Shown here: positions 37,087 to 46,181 of the stretch, in pieces
Layout of the letters: every line of letters starts with the position of its first letter
Numbering within the stretch: position 1 is the stretch's first letter
Assembly: GCF_000379605.1 (NCBI RefSeq)
Contig: NZ_KB902724.1
Span: 227,868 to 291,867, forward strand
Origin: Rhizobium giardinii bv. giardinii H152
GTDB lineage: Bacteria > Pseudomonadota > Alphaproteobacteria > Rhizobiales > Rhizobiaceae
DNA length: 64,000 nucleotides
Direction of reading: 5' to 3'
The notes under the pieces: generated by a model
Told to the model about the DNA's origin: nothing
What the model saw: the letters and a program-made list of their open reading frames with translations, nothing else
The model's database searches: none
Program-made: the position numbers and the translations under genes

Positions 37087-40000
37087 TCAGCCCCTCGCGG
37101 TGACTGCCGCGAATGTTTCCTCAAGCACCGCAAGCAAATGGTCGGCATCTCGCCGCGAGAAGATCATGGGCGGCCGCATCTTCAGCACGTTGTCGTGCGG
37201 CCCCTCCGTGCCGATCAGCACGCCACGCTGTCGCGCGCCGTTGGAGACGGCACGGGCGAAGTCCGTGGCGGGCGCCTTGTTCTTTCGATCCTCTACCAGT
37301 TCGATACCGAGGAATAGCCCCATGCCGCGGACGTCGCCGATCGCTTCGAAGCGTTCCTGCATCGCCCGGAAGCCGGCCATCAGGTAGTTGCCGACCTCGA
37401 GCGCGTTGCGGCGCAGGTCGTCGCCTTCGATGACATCGAGAACCGCAAGGCCGACGGCGCAGGACACCGGGTTGCCGCCGAACGTGTTGAAATATTCCAT
37501 GCCGTTGTTGAAACTGTCGGCGATGTCGCGCGTCGTGACGACGGCTGCCAGCGGATGTCCGTCGCCGATTGGCTTGCCCATGGTGACGATGTCGGGCACG
37601 ACCCCTTGCGTCTCGAAGGCCCACCAACGGCTGCCGACCCGGCCAAAACCGACCTGCACTTCGTCGGCGATGCAGACGCCGCCCGCCTCGCGCACCATGC
37701 GGTAGACTTGCTGTAGGTATCCGTCGGGCAGGAACACCTGGCCGGCGATGCTCGGAATGGATTCAGCCATGAAGAAGGCTGGCGCTTCTCCCTTTGCCCG
37801 CATCATCGCGATCAGCTCGCCAACGCTCTCGGCGAAACGCGTGCCGTGTTCCTCGACCGGCCAATCGGCCGGCGCATGATAGCTATCGGGAACCGGCGCG
37901 ACATGGACATGCGGCTTCTGACCCTTGCCGCCCCTGCGCTGGAACTTGTAGGGACTGATATCGATCAGTTCCTGCGTCGTGCCGTGGTAGGCCCAGTCGA
38001 GCACGATCGCGTTCTCGCGGCCGGTATGGGCGCGCATCAGGCGTAGCGCCAGGCTGTTTGCCTCCGAACCGCTATTGACGAAGCCGGCAACCGACAACTT
38101 GCCCGGCATCGTCGCCGTCAGCCGCTCGGCATAGGCAACGATGTTGTCATGCAGATAGCGGGTATTGGTATTGAGCGTCGCGGCCTGCTTTGCCATGGCC
38201 TCGACCACAGCCGGATGTGCATGGCCGATGTGGCAGACATTGTTGAAGCAGTCGAGATAAGCCCGGCCGCGATCGTCTATCAGCCAGACGCCTTCGCCGC
38301 GCACGAACTTGATCGGCTTGTCATAGGAGATCGACAGGTTCGGCAATAGCAATTCCCGGCGGCGCTTGACGATTTCTTCGAGAGATCGGCCTTTTTGTTC
38401 GTAAAACTCCGGCGCAATGCCGGCGAACGCATTGGCGTCGGGAAAAAGTTCTGCCCAGACATCGAGATAGCGCTCCTCGCCAACGCCGAGAATTTCGGCT
38501 GCGGAAAGGCTGGTGTCGGTGGAAATCTGCAGGTGCAGATGCGGCGCCCAGCCGCCGTTTTCGTTTGGAGCGCCCATTTTTCCCACCAAAGCTCCAGCTT
38601 CCAGGCGGTCACCGGATTTCAACCGGTCGAGGGCTTCGTGGGCAAGGTGCCCCCACAGCGTGACGAAGGCCGGGCAGCCCGCCGGCTCGTGGCGGAGCGC
38701 GACCAGGCAGCCGTATCCAAGCGGCTCGTTTTCGATCTCGACGCTGACGACCGTGGCGGCCATTGGCGTGTAAACCCTGGTGCCGATCGGCATGAAGAGG
38801 TCAAGACCGAGATGTCGGGTGCGGCGCCTGTTGTCGATCAGCTTGGAGACGAACATCTCGCCAGCATAGACCGTGCGCGCCTCACCCCAGGGACCGATGC
38901 CGAGATCGAAACCGTATCTGCGGCAATGGTCTTCCCAGATCGCCTGCGCCTCGTGTGGCCGCTGGCCGGCGGATTTCACCGTCATCGGATGCGTGGAGTT
39001 GCCATAGGGCACGAGATCGGCCGGATAGGTCGCCGCCGGTCTGTCGAGCAGCGGCTGCAGGGTCTTGCGGTGTGCCTTGATCCAAGCCGTGACTGCGCGT
39101 GCTCCGGGCGCGGCCTCGAAACCGCAGGCATGACGCAGGATCGCGGTCGCAAAACGCGGGTTCATCGCGTCGAGCTTGCGCAGCAGCGCCCATGCCGGCT
39201 TCTCGCTGATCGCGAGATAGGGATTTCCGTCGGTGTGGGCGCGGCGCGACGCCGAGATCGTCACCGACGTCACCAGCCGCATCGCGATCAGGTCGAAGAG
39301 CAGAGCGATTTCTTCCTCAAGCAGCGGATATTCCGCATGGAAACCACGCGCAATGGTGGCGGCGGCGCCGATCGGATCGGCGTGGTCGAGACCGGCATAG
39401 GCGGCGGCGATGGCGATCTCGGCAATCACGGGTGCATAGAGCGCATCGCCGAAATCGATCACACCGGCAATGCGGTCGTGATCGGCGTGGGCGACGAGCA
39501 CGTTCCAGTCATTGGCGTCATTATGGATGACCGCCGAGCGCAGCTTGGGCAGCATTGGCACGACCTTGGTTTCGAAGCGTGCCAGAAACCGTTCGAGCAG
39601 CGCGCGGTCGTCCACATCGGCGATATGGTGGAGCCTTTCGGCCGAACGGCCAGCATTGCAGAGATTCCAGTCGAGATCACGCAGGGCGCCGGGATGCATG
39701 AACCCTTTCAGCGCCGCATCGAAACGGCCGAGCAGGCTCCCGAGCGATTCCAGCGCCGCATCACTTCGGGACGCTTGGGCAAGAGGAACGCCCGCCACCC
39801 AGCCGACGAGCCGCAGCAGGTGGCGAACGCCATGCCCGCTCGTGGTCTCTGCGAGGCTGGCTCCTGACACGGTCTTGCGGATATGCGGTACAGGAAGATC
39901 CGGCGCATGCACATCGAGATGGCCGAGAAGTTCCGTCTGGAATTCGCTCTCAACCAATGGTTCGGCGGCATTGACGATCTTCAGGATATAGATCTTGCCG

Positions 40001-40140
40001 TCACTGGCCGCGACCTTGAAATTCTGGTCGCGCTCGCTGTCGAGCGGCGACAGCGAGCCCTCGAGGCCGTAGTGCTCTGCCAGCAAAAGCTTTGCCTGCT
40101 CGATCGAAAAATCCGGTGTGGTCTGCAGCATGTCGTTCAT
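37087..40140 (-). CDS. aminoglycoside-phosphotransferase-like kinase / M23 peptidase / class III aminotransferase fusion, 1017 aa
   Basis: Three domains in order. Residues 1-360 form a phosphotransferase ([13 protein letters not shown] catalytic loop, VIDFGDA metal site) like hydroxylysine or homoserine kinases. Residues 405-555 resemble an M23/LytM domain ([17 protein letters not shown] and [10 protein letters not shown] with the metal His/Asp pattern). Residues 590-1015 are a class III PLP enzyme ([45 protein letters not shown] with the PLP lysine). The PLP part resembles phospho-lyases for phosphoethanolamine or phosphohydroxylysine, so kinase plus lyase could phosphorylate and then eliminate an amino alcohol. 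The role of the M23 fold is unclear. Divergent from an Lrp regulator gene. Confidence 0.88.
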   Translation of the reverse strand: MNDMLQTTPDFSIEQAKLLLAEHYGLEGSLSPLDSERDQNFKVAASDGKIYILKIVNAAEPLVESEFQTELLGHLDVHAPDLPVPHIRKTVSGASLAETTSGHGVRHLLRLVGWVAGVPLAQASRSDAALESLGSLLGRFDAALKGFMHPGALRDLDWNLCNAGRSAERLHHIADVDDRALLERFLARFETKVVPMLPKLRSAVIHNDANDWNVLVAHADHDRIAGVIDFGDALYAPVIAEIAIAAAYAGLDHADPIGAAATIARGFHAEYPLLEEEIALLFDLIAMRLVTSVTISASRRAHTDGNPYLAISEKPAWALLRKLDAMNPRFATAILRHACGFEAAPGARAVTAWIKAHRKTLQPLLDRPAATYPADLVPYGNSTHPMTVKSAGQRPHEAQAIWEDHCRRYGFDLGIGPWGEARTVYAGEMFVSKLIDNRRRTRHLGLDLFMPIGTRVYTPMAATVVSVEIENEPLGYGCLVALRHEPAGCPAFVTLWGHLAHEALDRLKSGDRLEAGALVGKMGAPNENGGWAPHLHLQISTDTSLSAAEILGVGEERYLDVWAELFPDANAFAGIAPEFYEQKGRSLEEIVKRRRELLLPNLSISYDKPIKFVRGEGVWLIDDRGRAYLDCFNNVCHIGHAHPAVVEAMAKQAATLNTNTRYLHDNIVAYAERLTATMPGKLSVAGFVNSGSEANSLALRLMRAHTGRENAIVLDWAYHGTTQELIDISPYKFQRRGGKGQKPHVHVAPVPDSYHAPADWPVEEHGTRFAESVGELIAMMRAKGEAPAFFMAESIPSIAGQVFLPDGYLQQVYRMVREAGGVCIADEVQVGFGRVGSRWWAFETQGVVPDIVTMGKPIGDGHPLAAVVTTRDIADSFNNGMEYFNTFGGNPVSCAVGLAVLDVIEGDDLRRNALEVGNYLMAGFRAMQERFEAIGDVRGMGLFLGIELVEDRKNKAPATDFARAVSNGARQRGVLIGTEGPHDNVLKMRPPMIFSRRDADHLLAVLEETFAAVTARG

Positions 40141-40193
40141 GGGAAATCCCTCTTCTGTTGGTCAGAGTTTGCACGAGGGGCTGCCATATGCAT

Positions 40194-40222
40194 CCGGCAT
40201 TATGCCGGTTGTGCCGGCACAA
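40194..40222. promoter_or_regulatory. adjacent palindromes in the divergent promoter (Lrp operator candidates)
   Basis: CCGGCAT-T-ATGCCGG (40194-40208) is followed at once by TTGTGCCGGCACAA (40209-40222), both perfect, about 50 bp before the lrp-type gene and about 55 bp before the fusion gene on the other strand. Lrp/AsnC octamers bind several phased sites, so tandem dyads fit. Confidence 0.6.
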
Positions 40223-40270
40223 TGTTTATAATAACCGTCATCTTGTCGGCAGCAGCAATGAGCGGAAATC

Positions 40271-40705
40271 ATGCAGGACACAGACGAGATCGACCGGGCC
40301 ATCCTCAGCATCCTGTCGCGGGAGGGCCGCATTCCGATGAAATCGTTGGCCGGGCGGATCGGGCTCTCAAGAAGCACCACGACGGAGCGGGTCAGCCGGC
40401 TCGAAAAGAAGGGCATCATCCGCGGCTATCGGGCCGATATCGGCCAGCTGGACCAAGGGCAGATCCAGGCCTTTCTGCTTCTGACGCTGAAGCGCACGCC
40501 GTCGATCGGCGTGCTCGATCGCCTGGCCGGCTTCTCCGCAGTGCGGAAGGTATCGTCCGTAAGCGGCCAGCTCGATCTCGTCGTCGAGGTCGAAGTCGGG
40601 TCGATCAATGCGCTCAACGAATTGCGAAACGAAGTGGCCACACTCGACAACGTCGAAGACCTGACGACCGCAATCGTCCTTCGGCGCGACATCGAACGAA
40701 GCTGA
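40271..40705 (+). CDS. Lrp/AsnC family transcriptional regulator, 144 aa
   Basis: N-terminal helix-turn-helix (DTDEIDRAILSILSREGRIPMKSLAGRIGLSRSTTTERVSRLEKKGIIRGYRA) and C-terminal RAM/AsnC ligand-binding domain (VSSVSGQLDLVVEVEVGSINALNELRNEVA). Standard length. It is divergent from the kinase-aminotransferase fusion gene, so it most likely controls that gene in response to an amino compound. Confidence 0.93.
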   Translation: MQDTDEIDRAILSILSREGRIPMKSLAGRIGLSRSTTTERVSRLEKKGIIRGYRADIGQLDQGQIQAFLLLTLKRTPSIGVLDRLAGFSAVRKVSSVSGQLDLVVEVEVGSINALNELRNEVATLDNVEDLTTAIVLRRDIERS

Positions 40706-41109
40706 CACCGCGCTTGACTTTGCTGAGCGTGCTAACAAGATAGGCTTCAGGCAAAACGCAGGAAGACACTGCGCTTTCAAGCGGATCGCGCTGTTGCCCT
40801 GGTCATTCGGCACGTGTTCTTCCTTCAAAACAGGGCTCATTCCTCCCGATACTGTCCTTGAAAATTTTGAAAGTCTTTCGCTTTCGCCGTCGAAATGGAC
40901 GTCTAGCGATCCGCATCACGAACCCGCACAATTGAAAAACCGTAAATGAGGCATCCGGCATCCCTTGGCGGGAAGCGGGAACCTGATCGGGCAGGGGCCC
41001 TGACAAGTCGTGACGATTTGAAGATCGGTAAGGCGAGGCGCTCGCCGGAGGAGAAGGCGGCGCGCCAATGACATTTGCCGGGCTGGATTGCCCGGCCAAG
41101 GGAGGAAAT
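40706..41109. other. 404-bp leader region before the purine permease
   Basis: No coding sequence. It contains the shared purine motif (40860-40876) and a long GC-rich leader of over 200 bases before the permease start. I looked for a purine or xanthine-type riboswitch by eye and could neither establish nor exclude one. Confidence 0.5.
40860..40876. promoter_or_regulatory. purine-regulon motif, copy A
   Basis: GAAAATTTTGAAAGTCT, 16 of 17 bases identical to copy B at 45725-45741, located about 235 bp before the azgA-like start. The two are the only near-identical long matches noticed between these intergenic regions. Confidence 0.55.
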
Positions 41110-42402
41110 ATGTTGGAACGGCTCTTCAAGCTGAGTGAGCACAATACGTCGGTACGCACCGAACTGGTCGCCGGCCTCACGACATTTCTCACAATGTCGT
41201 ACATCATCTTCGTCAATCCCGACATCCTGTCGACGACCGGCATGGATCGGGACGCGATCTTTGTCGCCACCTGCATCGCCGCAGCACTCGGCTCGGCAGT
41301 CATGGCGCTCGTCGCCAACTGGCCGATCGGCATGGCGCCTGGCATGGGGCTCAATGCCTTCTTCGCCTTCACCGTGGTTGCCGCCCTCGGGTTCACCTGG
41401 CAGCAGGCTTTGGGGGCCGTCTTCATCTCGGGCCTGATCTTCGTCTTCCTGACGGTGACCGGCGTTCGCAGCTGGCTGATCGAAGGCATTCCGCATTCGC
41501 TGCGCAGCGCCATCGCCACCGGTATCGGCCTCTTCCTCGGCATCATCGCGCTGAAGAACGCCGGCATCGTCGTCGACAATCCGGCAACGCTGGTGGGGCT
41601 CGGCGATCTCAAGGCCACTGGCCCGCTGCTTGCCATCTTCGGATTCTTCGTCATCGCGGTGCTTGATGCGCTAAAGGTGCGCGGCGCCATCCTGATCGGC
41701 ATTCTCGCGGTGACCGTACTGTCCTGGATCACTGGTGTCAGCGAATTCCGCGGCATCGTCTCGATGCCGCCGAGCATCGCCCCGACCTTCCTCCAGCTCG
41801 ACATCGTCGGTGCCCTGCATGGCGGCCTGATCCATGTCATTCTCGTCTTTGTTCTCGTCGAAGTCTTCGATGCGACCGGCACGTTGATCGGCGTCGCCAA
41901 GCGCGCCAATCTCATCCAGGAAGGCAAACGGAGCCGTCTCGGCCGGGCACTTCTGGCCGACAGCACCGCCATCGTCGCCGGTTCGCTGATTGGCACGAGC
42001 AGCACCACCGCCTATGTCGAAAGCGCCTCCGGCGTCCAGGCCGGCGGGCGCACCGGCCTGACGGCGCTCGTCATCGCCATCCTGTTCCTCGCCTCGCTCT
42101 TCATCTCGCCGCTCGCCGGCTCGGTACCGACCTATGCGACGGCCCCGGCACTGCTCTACGTCGCTGGCCTGATGATGCGCGAACTAACGGAAGTCGATTG
42201 GGACGATCTGACGGAGGCCGCGCCGGCCGCGATCACAGCGCTCGCCATGCCGTTCACCTATTCGATCGCCAACGGTCTGGCTTTCGGCTTCATCAGCTAC
42301 GTCGTGCTGAAAGTCTTCACCGGCAAGTGGAGCGTCATTCACCCGGCAACGCAGATCGTCGCCACACTTTTCGTCGTCCGCTTCGCCTTTTTCGCGGAGT
42401 GA
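41110..42402 (+). CDS. NCS2 family guanine/hypoxanthine permease (AzgA-like), 430 aa
   Basis: Membrane protein with about 12-14 segments. The start matches AzgA proteins (LFKLSEHNTSVRTELVAGLTTFLTMSYIIFVNPDILS), and the substrate region ANWPIGMAPGMGLNAFFAF and VLVEVFDATGTLIGVA are hallmarks; SLIGTSSTTAYVESASGV follows. It should import hypoxanthine, guanine or adenine by proton symport. ATG at 41110 follows GGAGG. Position beside the xanthine degradation genes fits purine salvage for nitrogen. Confidence 0.93.
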   Translation: MLERLFKLSEHNTSVRTELVAGLTTFLTMSYIIFVNPDILSTTGMDRDAIFVATCIAAALGSAVMALVANWPIGMAPGMGLNAFFAFTVVAALGFTWQQALGAVFISGLIFVFLTVTGVRSWLIEGIPHSLRSAIATGIGLFLGIIALKNAGIVVDNPATLVGLGDLKATGPLLAIFGFFVIAVLDALKVRGAILIGILAVTVLSWITGVSEFRGIVSMPPSIAPTFLQLDIVGALHGGLIHVILVFVLVEVFDATGTLIGVAKRANLIQEGKRSRLGRALLADSTAIVAGSLIGTSSTTAYVESASGVQAGGRTGLTALVIAILFLASLFISPLAGSVPTYATAPALLYVAGLMMRELTEVDWDDLTEAAPAAITALAMPFTYSIANGLAFGFISYVVLKVFTGKWSVIHPATQIVATLFVVRFAFFAE

Positions 42403-42459
42403 CTGAATGGGCGAGGCGGCGCATTCCGCCGCGCCTGCCGAGACTTCAGGAAACCTGGG

Positions 42460-42484
42460 CCGGGCCGCAGCCATTGCGGCCCGG
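42460..42484 (+). terminator. 10-bp-stem hairpin after the purine permease
   Basis: CCGGGCCGCA and its exact complement TGCGGCCCGG surround a five-base loop, 57 bp after the stop. T residues after it are few. Confidence 0.5.
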
Positions 42485-42655
42485 TTGTCGCGACAAATCC
42501 GCGTCTTCCGCTGTGGCCAGAAGCCGCCCACATGCCACGATCCATAAGGACCGTGATGGGTGGGGAGACGGACGATAGTTCAGTGCGCGGCTTAGATGTC
42601 GGCGGCGGCGTTGTCACGCAATCACGGTCAAGGCCCGACGTTCACCTCCGTTTCC

Positions 42656-43390
42656 TCACTCGTATTGGAGCTGCTCGTAGGCGTCCGGCCGCCCTCCGGG
42701 AGTGAGGTCCAAGAGGGTCCACATCGGTTCGACCGTGCCGACATGTCGCGGATCCTGCCCCGGCTCCGTCGGCGAGAACAACAGCTCGGAGGCCCAGCTC
42801 AGCCTAATCACCCCGTCGAGGCCCTTGTGGAATACGGTAAGGATCGGCACCTGTTGCCCCTCCTCATCCTCGCCATGATAGTCGCGTTTGAAGCTATTTT
42901 TGGCGGCAGAAAGCAGTTTCAAATGACGCCAGCCGCGATGCGCTGCGAAGGCAGCGACCTGTTCGATCGGCGCCTTGGCGACGGCCGCGATGTTCGCTCC
43001 CAGCCCTTCTACGTGCGGTACGGCTCCCTCCCAGTTGTCGAGCAAGGCAGTGCAGGATGGACACGGTCCCGCCTCCACCAAGGCTTGCGCCATCGGCCCG
43101 CTGCTCGGTCCTGGCCGCTCGTCGCTGCGGTGCCTGGGGAACATGTAATGGTAGAGGATCAACGTATCGGTGCCGGGACGGAACAGTTCGGACAATCGCA
43201 CTTTTGCGGGTGCGCCCTTTGCGTCAATGTGGTCGAATTCATAGTCCTCGGGAATGGCCCCACCGGGTGGCAGCGCTCTGATAGCCGTGGCCACTGCCTC
43301 CATTTCGCGCCGGAGTCCTACCTCGCGCTGCAATAGCTTGTTGCGAGCGGCGCGATACGCCGGACTTTCATTTGGAAAGGTCACGCCCAT
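42656..43390 (-). CDS. DUF899 family thioredoxin-like protein, about 244 aa
   Basis: Matches the DUF899 pattern: an N-terminal helical start (SPAYRAARNKLLQREVGLRREMEAV), DYEFDHIDAKG, a thioredoxin-like core with LILYHYMFPRHRSDERPGPSSGPMAQAL and GPCPSCTALLDNW, and a WASELLFSPTEPGQDPRHV end. Two cysteines (CPSC) could be redox active. Starts at 43390 or 43402 are possible. It has no evident link to the purine genes beside it. Confidence 0.82.
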   Translation of the reverse strand: MGVTFPNESPAYRAARNKLLQREVGLRREMEAVATAIRALPPGGAIPEDYEFDHIDAKGAPAKVRLSELFRPGTDTLILYHYMFPRHRSDERPGPSSGPMAQALVEAGPCPSCTALLDNWEGAVPHVEGLGANIAAVAKAPIEQVAAFAAHRGWRHLKLLSAAKNSFKRDYHGEDEEGQQVPILTVFHKGLDGVIRLSWASELLFSPTEPGQDPRHVGTVEPMWTLLDLTPGGRPDAYEQLQYE

Positions 43391-43698
43391 GGACGCCCCC
43401 ATCGAAGCAAACGAGTTGGTGTTATTATAGCACAATGAGTGAGCGTTACGCCGTGGATCAATTGCCGCTTAGGGTCGAAACGCGACCTTGGAGGCATCAC
43501 TGACAGGTCCGGATGTGGCGCGCAGCAGAGGCACTTACGCAAAAATTCCAAGCTCGCGAAGGTCGTCACTTCAGGTTTTAATGGAAATTCCGTCGTAAAA
43601 GTCGGCGATTTGCGAACGATTGCGACAGAAAGTATTCCGCATTTTGGTTAGGGGCCGGGTCTGGATGAACCGGCCTAAAATTGCGGGAGGGGCTATTA
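43391..43698. other. 308-bp intergenic region
   Basis: Holds the promoter of the DUF899 gene on one side and the end of allA on the other. A hairpin-like TAGG..GCCGG / CCGGCCTA pairing at 43648-43676 may help end the leftward allA transcript. Nothing else was recognised. Confidence 0.4.
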
Positions 43699-44184
43699 TC
43701 AGCGGATCAGAAACGGCTGCGCGTAAAAATGCTCTTCCAGATTGACGCCGTCACCGCCGCGATCCACCACGGCGAAATCGGAGATGCCACAAAGCGGGGT
43801 CAGGATGCCGTGCCAAACATTGCGGCCGATGTTGACGCCCTGTCCAGGCGCCGTCCTGAAAGCGATCGGCTCGCCGGGACCGTCACCCGTTTCCTCGGCC
43901 ACGACGACGAGGAACGGATGCTCGCTCAGTGGAATGAAGGCTTGGCTACCCAGCGGGTGGCGCTCGACCATCGTGAGTTCCAGCGGCAGCGGATAGGGCT
44001 CGCCGCGCAGCAGGCTGATCATCGGTCGCGCCTTTTCGCCGGTCGTCTCGATCCTGGCGAGATCGTGATAGCGCACGCATTTGCCAGCATTGATCGGGAA
44101 GTTCGGCGCTCCCTCGGTTTCCAGGACCTCGCCGAAGGGCGCAAAGGCCTCGCGGGTCAGCGGCCTGATCTCGATCGTTTTCAT
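43699..44184 (-). CDS. allA: ureidoglycolate lyase, 161 aa
   Basis: Full-length AllA: starts KTIEIRPLTREAFAPFGEVLE, contains ERHPLGSQAFIPL, PGQGVNIGRNVWHGILTPL and ends FYAQPFLIR, all family blocks. It splits ureidoglycolate to glyoxylate and urea in the last step of allantoin breakdown. It lies 54 bp downstream of the allantoinase fusion in the same direction, with AAGGAGG before its ATG, so the two probably share a transcript. Confidence 0.93.
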   Translation of the reverse strand: MKTIEIRPLTREAFAPFGEVLETEGAPNFPINAGKCVRYHDLARIETTGEKARPMISLLRGEPYPLPLELTMVERHPLGSQAFIPLSEHPFLVVVAEETGDGPGEPIAFRTAPGQGVNIGRNVWHGILTPLCGISDFAVVDRGGDGVNLEEHFYAQPFLIR

Positions 44185-44238
44185 CTGCTCCTCCTTGGAA
44201 ATCCGTCCAGACCGGCGCGGCCAGGGCCGCGGCTTGTG

Positions 44239-45657
44239 TCAGCCTGGTAGCATGTGGGTAAGGCGAAGCAGCGCGATGCGCTCCACCTGACGGCAGGCGG
44301 TATCGAATTCGGTCTGCCGGTCATTGCCGATGCGTCGTTCGAATGCAGCCAGAATGTCGTTCTTGGCGAGACCCCTGACCGCGATGATGAAGGGGAAGCC
44401 GAAGGTCTTGACGTAGCGACTGTTGAGATCGGTGAACCGAGCGCGCTCGGTATCCGTCAGCGCATTAAGACCGGCGGAAGTCTGCTCGCTGGTCGAACTT
44501 TCCGTCAGCCGTTTAGCCTGCGCCAGCTTGCCGGCGAGATCGGGGTGCGCGTTGAGCACGCCGAGCCGCTTTGCTTCGCTTGCCGTCCGGAAGACGGCCG
44601 TCAGCGCGGCGTGAAGGCCGGTTGCAGTATCGTTCGCTGGCCCGAGTTCTTCGGCGAACGCGCGCCGGGCGATCCAGTCAGAATGCTCGAAGACGCCGCC
44701 GAACCGGGCAACGAATTCGTCCGCCGTCAGGCGCGATGGGCTGTCCTTCTTGGGCTGAAAAGGATGCGCGCGTGCCCAGTGGTCGGCAATGTCGATGCGG
44801 CGGGCGATCCAGACCTTCTCGTGGCTCTTCACGTAGTCGATGAACCGGGCGAGCGCCGCGGCTCGTCCCGGACGGCCGGCAAGGCGGCAGTGCAGGCCGA
44901 TGCTCATCATCTTCGGTGCTCCCGCCATGCCCTCGGCATAAAGCATGTCGAACGTGTCCTTCAGGTAGCTGAAGAACTGATCGCCGCTGTTGAAGCCCTG
45001 CACAGTAGCAAAACGCATATCGTTGGCGTCGAGCGTGTAGGGAATGACGAGCTGGTGTCGGCCCGCATGCTCGTGCCAATAGGGTAGATCATCCGCATAA
45101 CTGTCGGAGACATAGGCAAAACCACCCTCCTCAGTCACGAGGTCGACGGTATTTTCAGAGCAACGGCCGGTGTACCACCCGCGCGGCCGCTCGCCGGTGA
45201 CGATCTCGTGGAGCCGGATTGCCTCCGCGATCTGCCTGCGCTCTTCGTCCGGGTCCATGCCCTTGTGCTCGATCCATTTCAACCCGTGCGAGGCGATTTC
45301 CCAGCCGGCTTTCTGCATGGCATCAACCTGTGCCGGCGAACGCTTCATCGCCGACGCCACGCCATAGACGGTCACGGGAACCTGTCGCTCCGTCAGCAGC
45401 CGGTGCAGCCGCCAGAAGCCGGCGCGGGCGCCGTACTCGTAGATCGATTCCATGTTCCAATGGCGCTGCGCGGGCCAGGCCTGCACACCGACGATTTCCG
45501 ACAGGAAGGCTTCCGACGCGCTGTCTCCATGCAGCACGCAATTTTCGCCGCCCTCTTCGTAGTTGACGACGAATTGCACGGCGATGCAGGCGTCATCCGG
45601 CCAGACGGCTCCCGGTGTGAATTCGCCATAGCCTTGCAGATCACGCGGATATCTCAT
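44239..45657 (-). CDS. puuE: bifunctional allantoinase (PuuE) - OHCU decarboxylase, 472 aa
   Basis: Residues 1-305 form a PuuE-type allantoinase of the polysaccharide deacetylase fold (RYPRDLQGYGEFTPGAVWPDDACIAVQFVVNYEEGGENCVL; HGLKWIEHKG). Residues 310-472 are 2-oxo-4-hydroxy-4-carboxy-5-ureidoimidazoline decarboxylase, with the catalytic LNAHPDLAGK, SSTSEQTSAGL and FGFPFIIAVRG motifs all intact. One protein would thus make allantoin from OHCU and open it to allantoate. The fusion is known in rhizobia. The leader contains purine motif copy B, shared with divergent hiuH. Confidence 0.93.
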   Translation of the reverse strand: MRYPRDLQGYGEFTPGAVWPDDACIAVQFVVNYEEGGENCVLHGDSASEAFLSEIVGVQAWPAQRHWNMESIYEYGARAGFWRLHRLLTERQVPVTVYGVASAMKRSPAQVDAMQKAGWEIASHGLKWIEHKGMDPDEERRQIAEAIRLHEIVTGERPRGWYTGRCSENTVDLVTEEGGFAYVSDSYADDLPYWHEHAGRHQLVIPYTLDANDMRFATVQGFNSGDQFFSYLKDTFDMLYAEGMAGAPKMMSIGLHCRLAGRPGRAAALARFIDYVKSHEKVWIARRIDIADHWARAHPFQPKKDSPSRLTADEFVARFGGVFEHSDWIARRAFAEELGPANDTATGLHAALTAVFRTASEAKRLGVLNAHPDLAGKLAQAKRLTESSTSEQTSAGLNALTDTERARFTDLNSRYVKTFGFPFIIAVRGLAKNDILAAFERRIGNDRQTEFDTACRQVERIALLRLTHMLPG

Positions 45658-45724
45658 GAAGCCACTTCTCCCAAAACAACGATTGGCCGATTTCTAGCCA
45701 GAAAACGCGCGCGCCATTCCCCCC

Positions 45725-45741
45725 GAAAGTTTTGAAAGTCT
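45725..45741. promoter_or_regulatory. purine-regulon motif, copy B
   Basis: GAAAGTTTTGAAAGTCT in the divergent promoter of the allantoinase fusion and hiuH, differing from copy A at one base. Confidence 0.55.
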
Positions 45742-45821
45742 CGAAGGATCAGCCCGCTACCGGAGCGAAGTGGGGTGAAGGATAGTGGCCGAATGAATGC
45801 AGTCTTCGGAGGGTGAAACGT

Positions 45822-46178
45822 ATGCAATCCCACACTGGTCGGCTGACCACCCATGTGCTCGACACGGCGCTCGGCAAACCGGCCGAAGGCCTGCTGATCG
45901 AACTCTTCCGGATTGCCGGGGAAGCCGCCGAATGGATCTGCTCGAGCCGGACCAATGCCGATGGCCGCTGCGATGCGCCGCTTCTCTCCGGCGAGCAGAT
46001 GACGGCCGGTGTCTACGAACTGCGCTTCCACGCCGGCGATTATCTCGGCAACAACGTCGGTGAGGTCCCGTTCCTCGACATCATACCGATCCGCTTCGGT
46101 ATTGCCGAGGCGGCCCCGCATTACCACGTGCCGCTGCTTCTCTCGCCCTACAGCTATTCCACCTATCGCGGGAGCTGA
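45822..46178 (+). CDS. hiuH: 5-hydroxyisourate hydrolase, 118 aa
   Basis: Transthyretin-like fold. [14 protein letters not shown] holds the first active-site histidine, RTNADGRCD the arginine, [20 protein letters not shown] the second histidine and the diagnostic YRGS C-terminus. It hydrolyses 5-hydroxyisourate to OHCU after urate oxidation. ATG at 45822 has GGAGG ten bases upstream; a GTG at 45813 is less likely. xdhA starts three bases after its stop. Confidence 0.94.
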   Translation: MQSHTGRLTTHVLDTALGKPAEGLLIELFRIAGEAAEWICSSRTNADGRCDAPLLSGEQMTAGVYELRFHAGDYLGNNVGEVPFLDIIPIRFGIAEAAPHYHVPLLLSPYSYSTYRGS

Positions 46179-46181
46179 ACC

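Noticed and set aside
40706-41109. Possible purine or xanthine riboswitch before the azgA-like gene
   Set aside because: The leader is long enough, but I could not identify the conserved core of a purine or xanthine-type aptamer by eye. A covariance-model search would be decisive.
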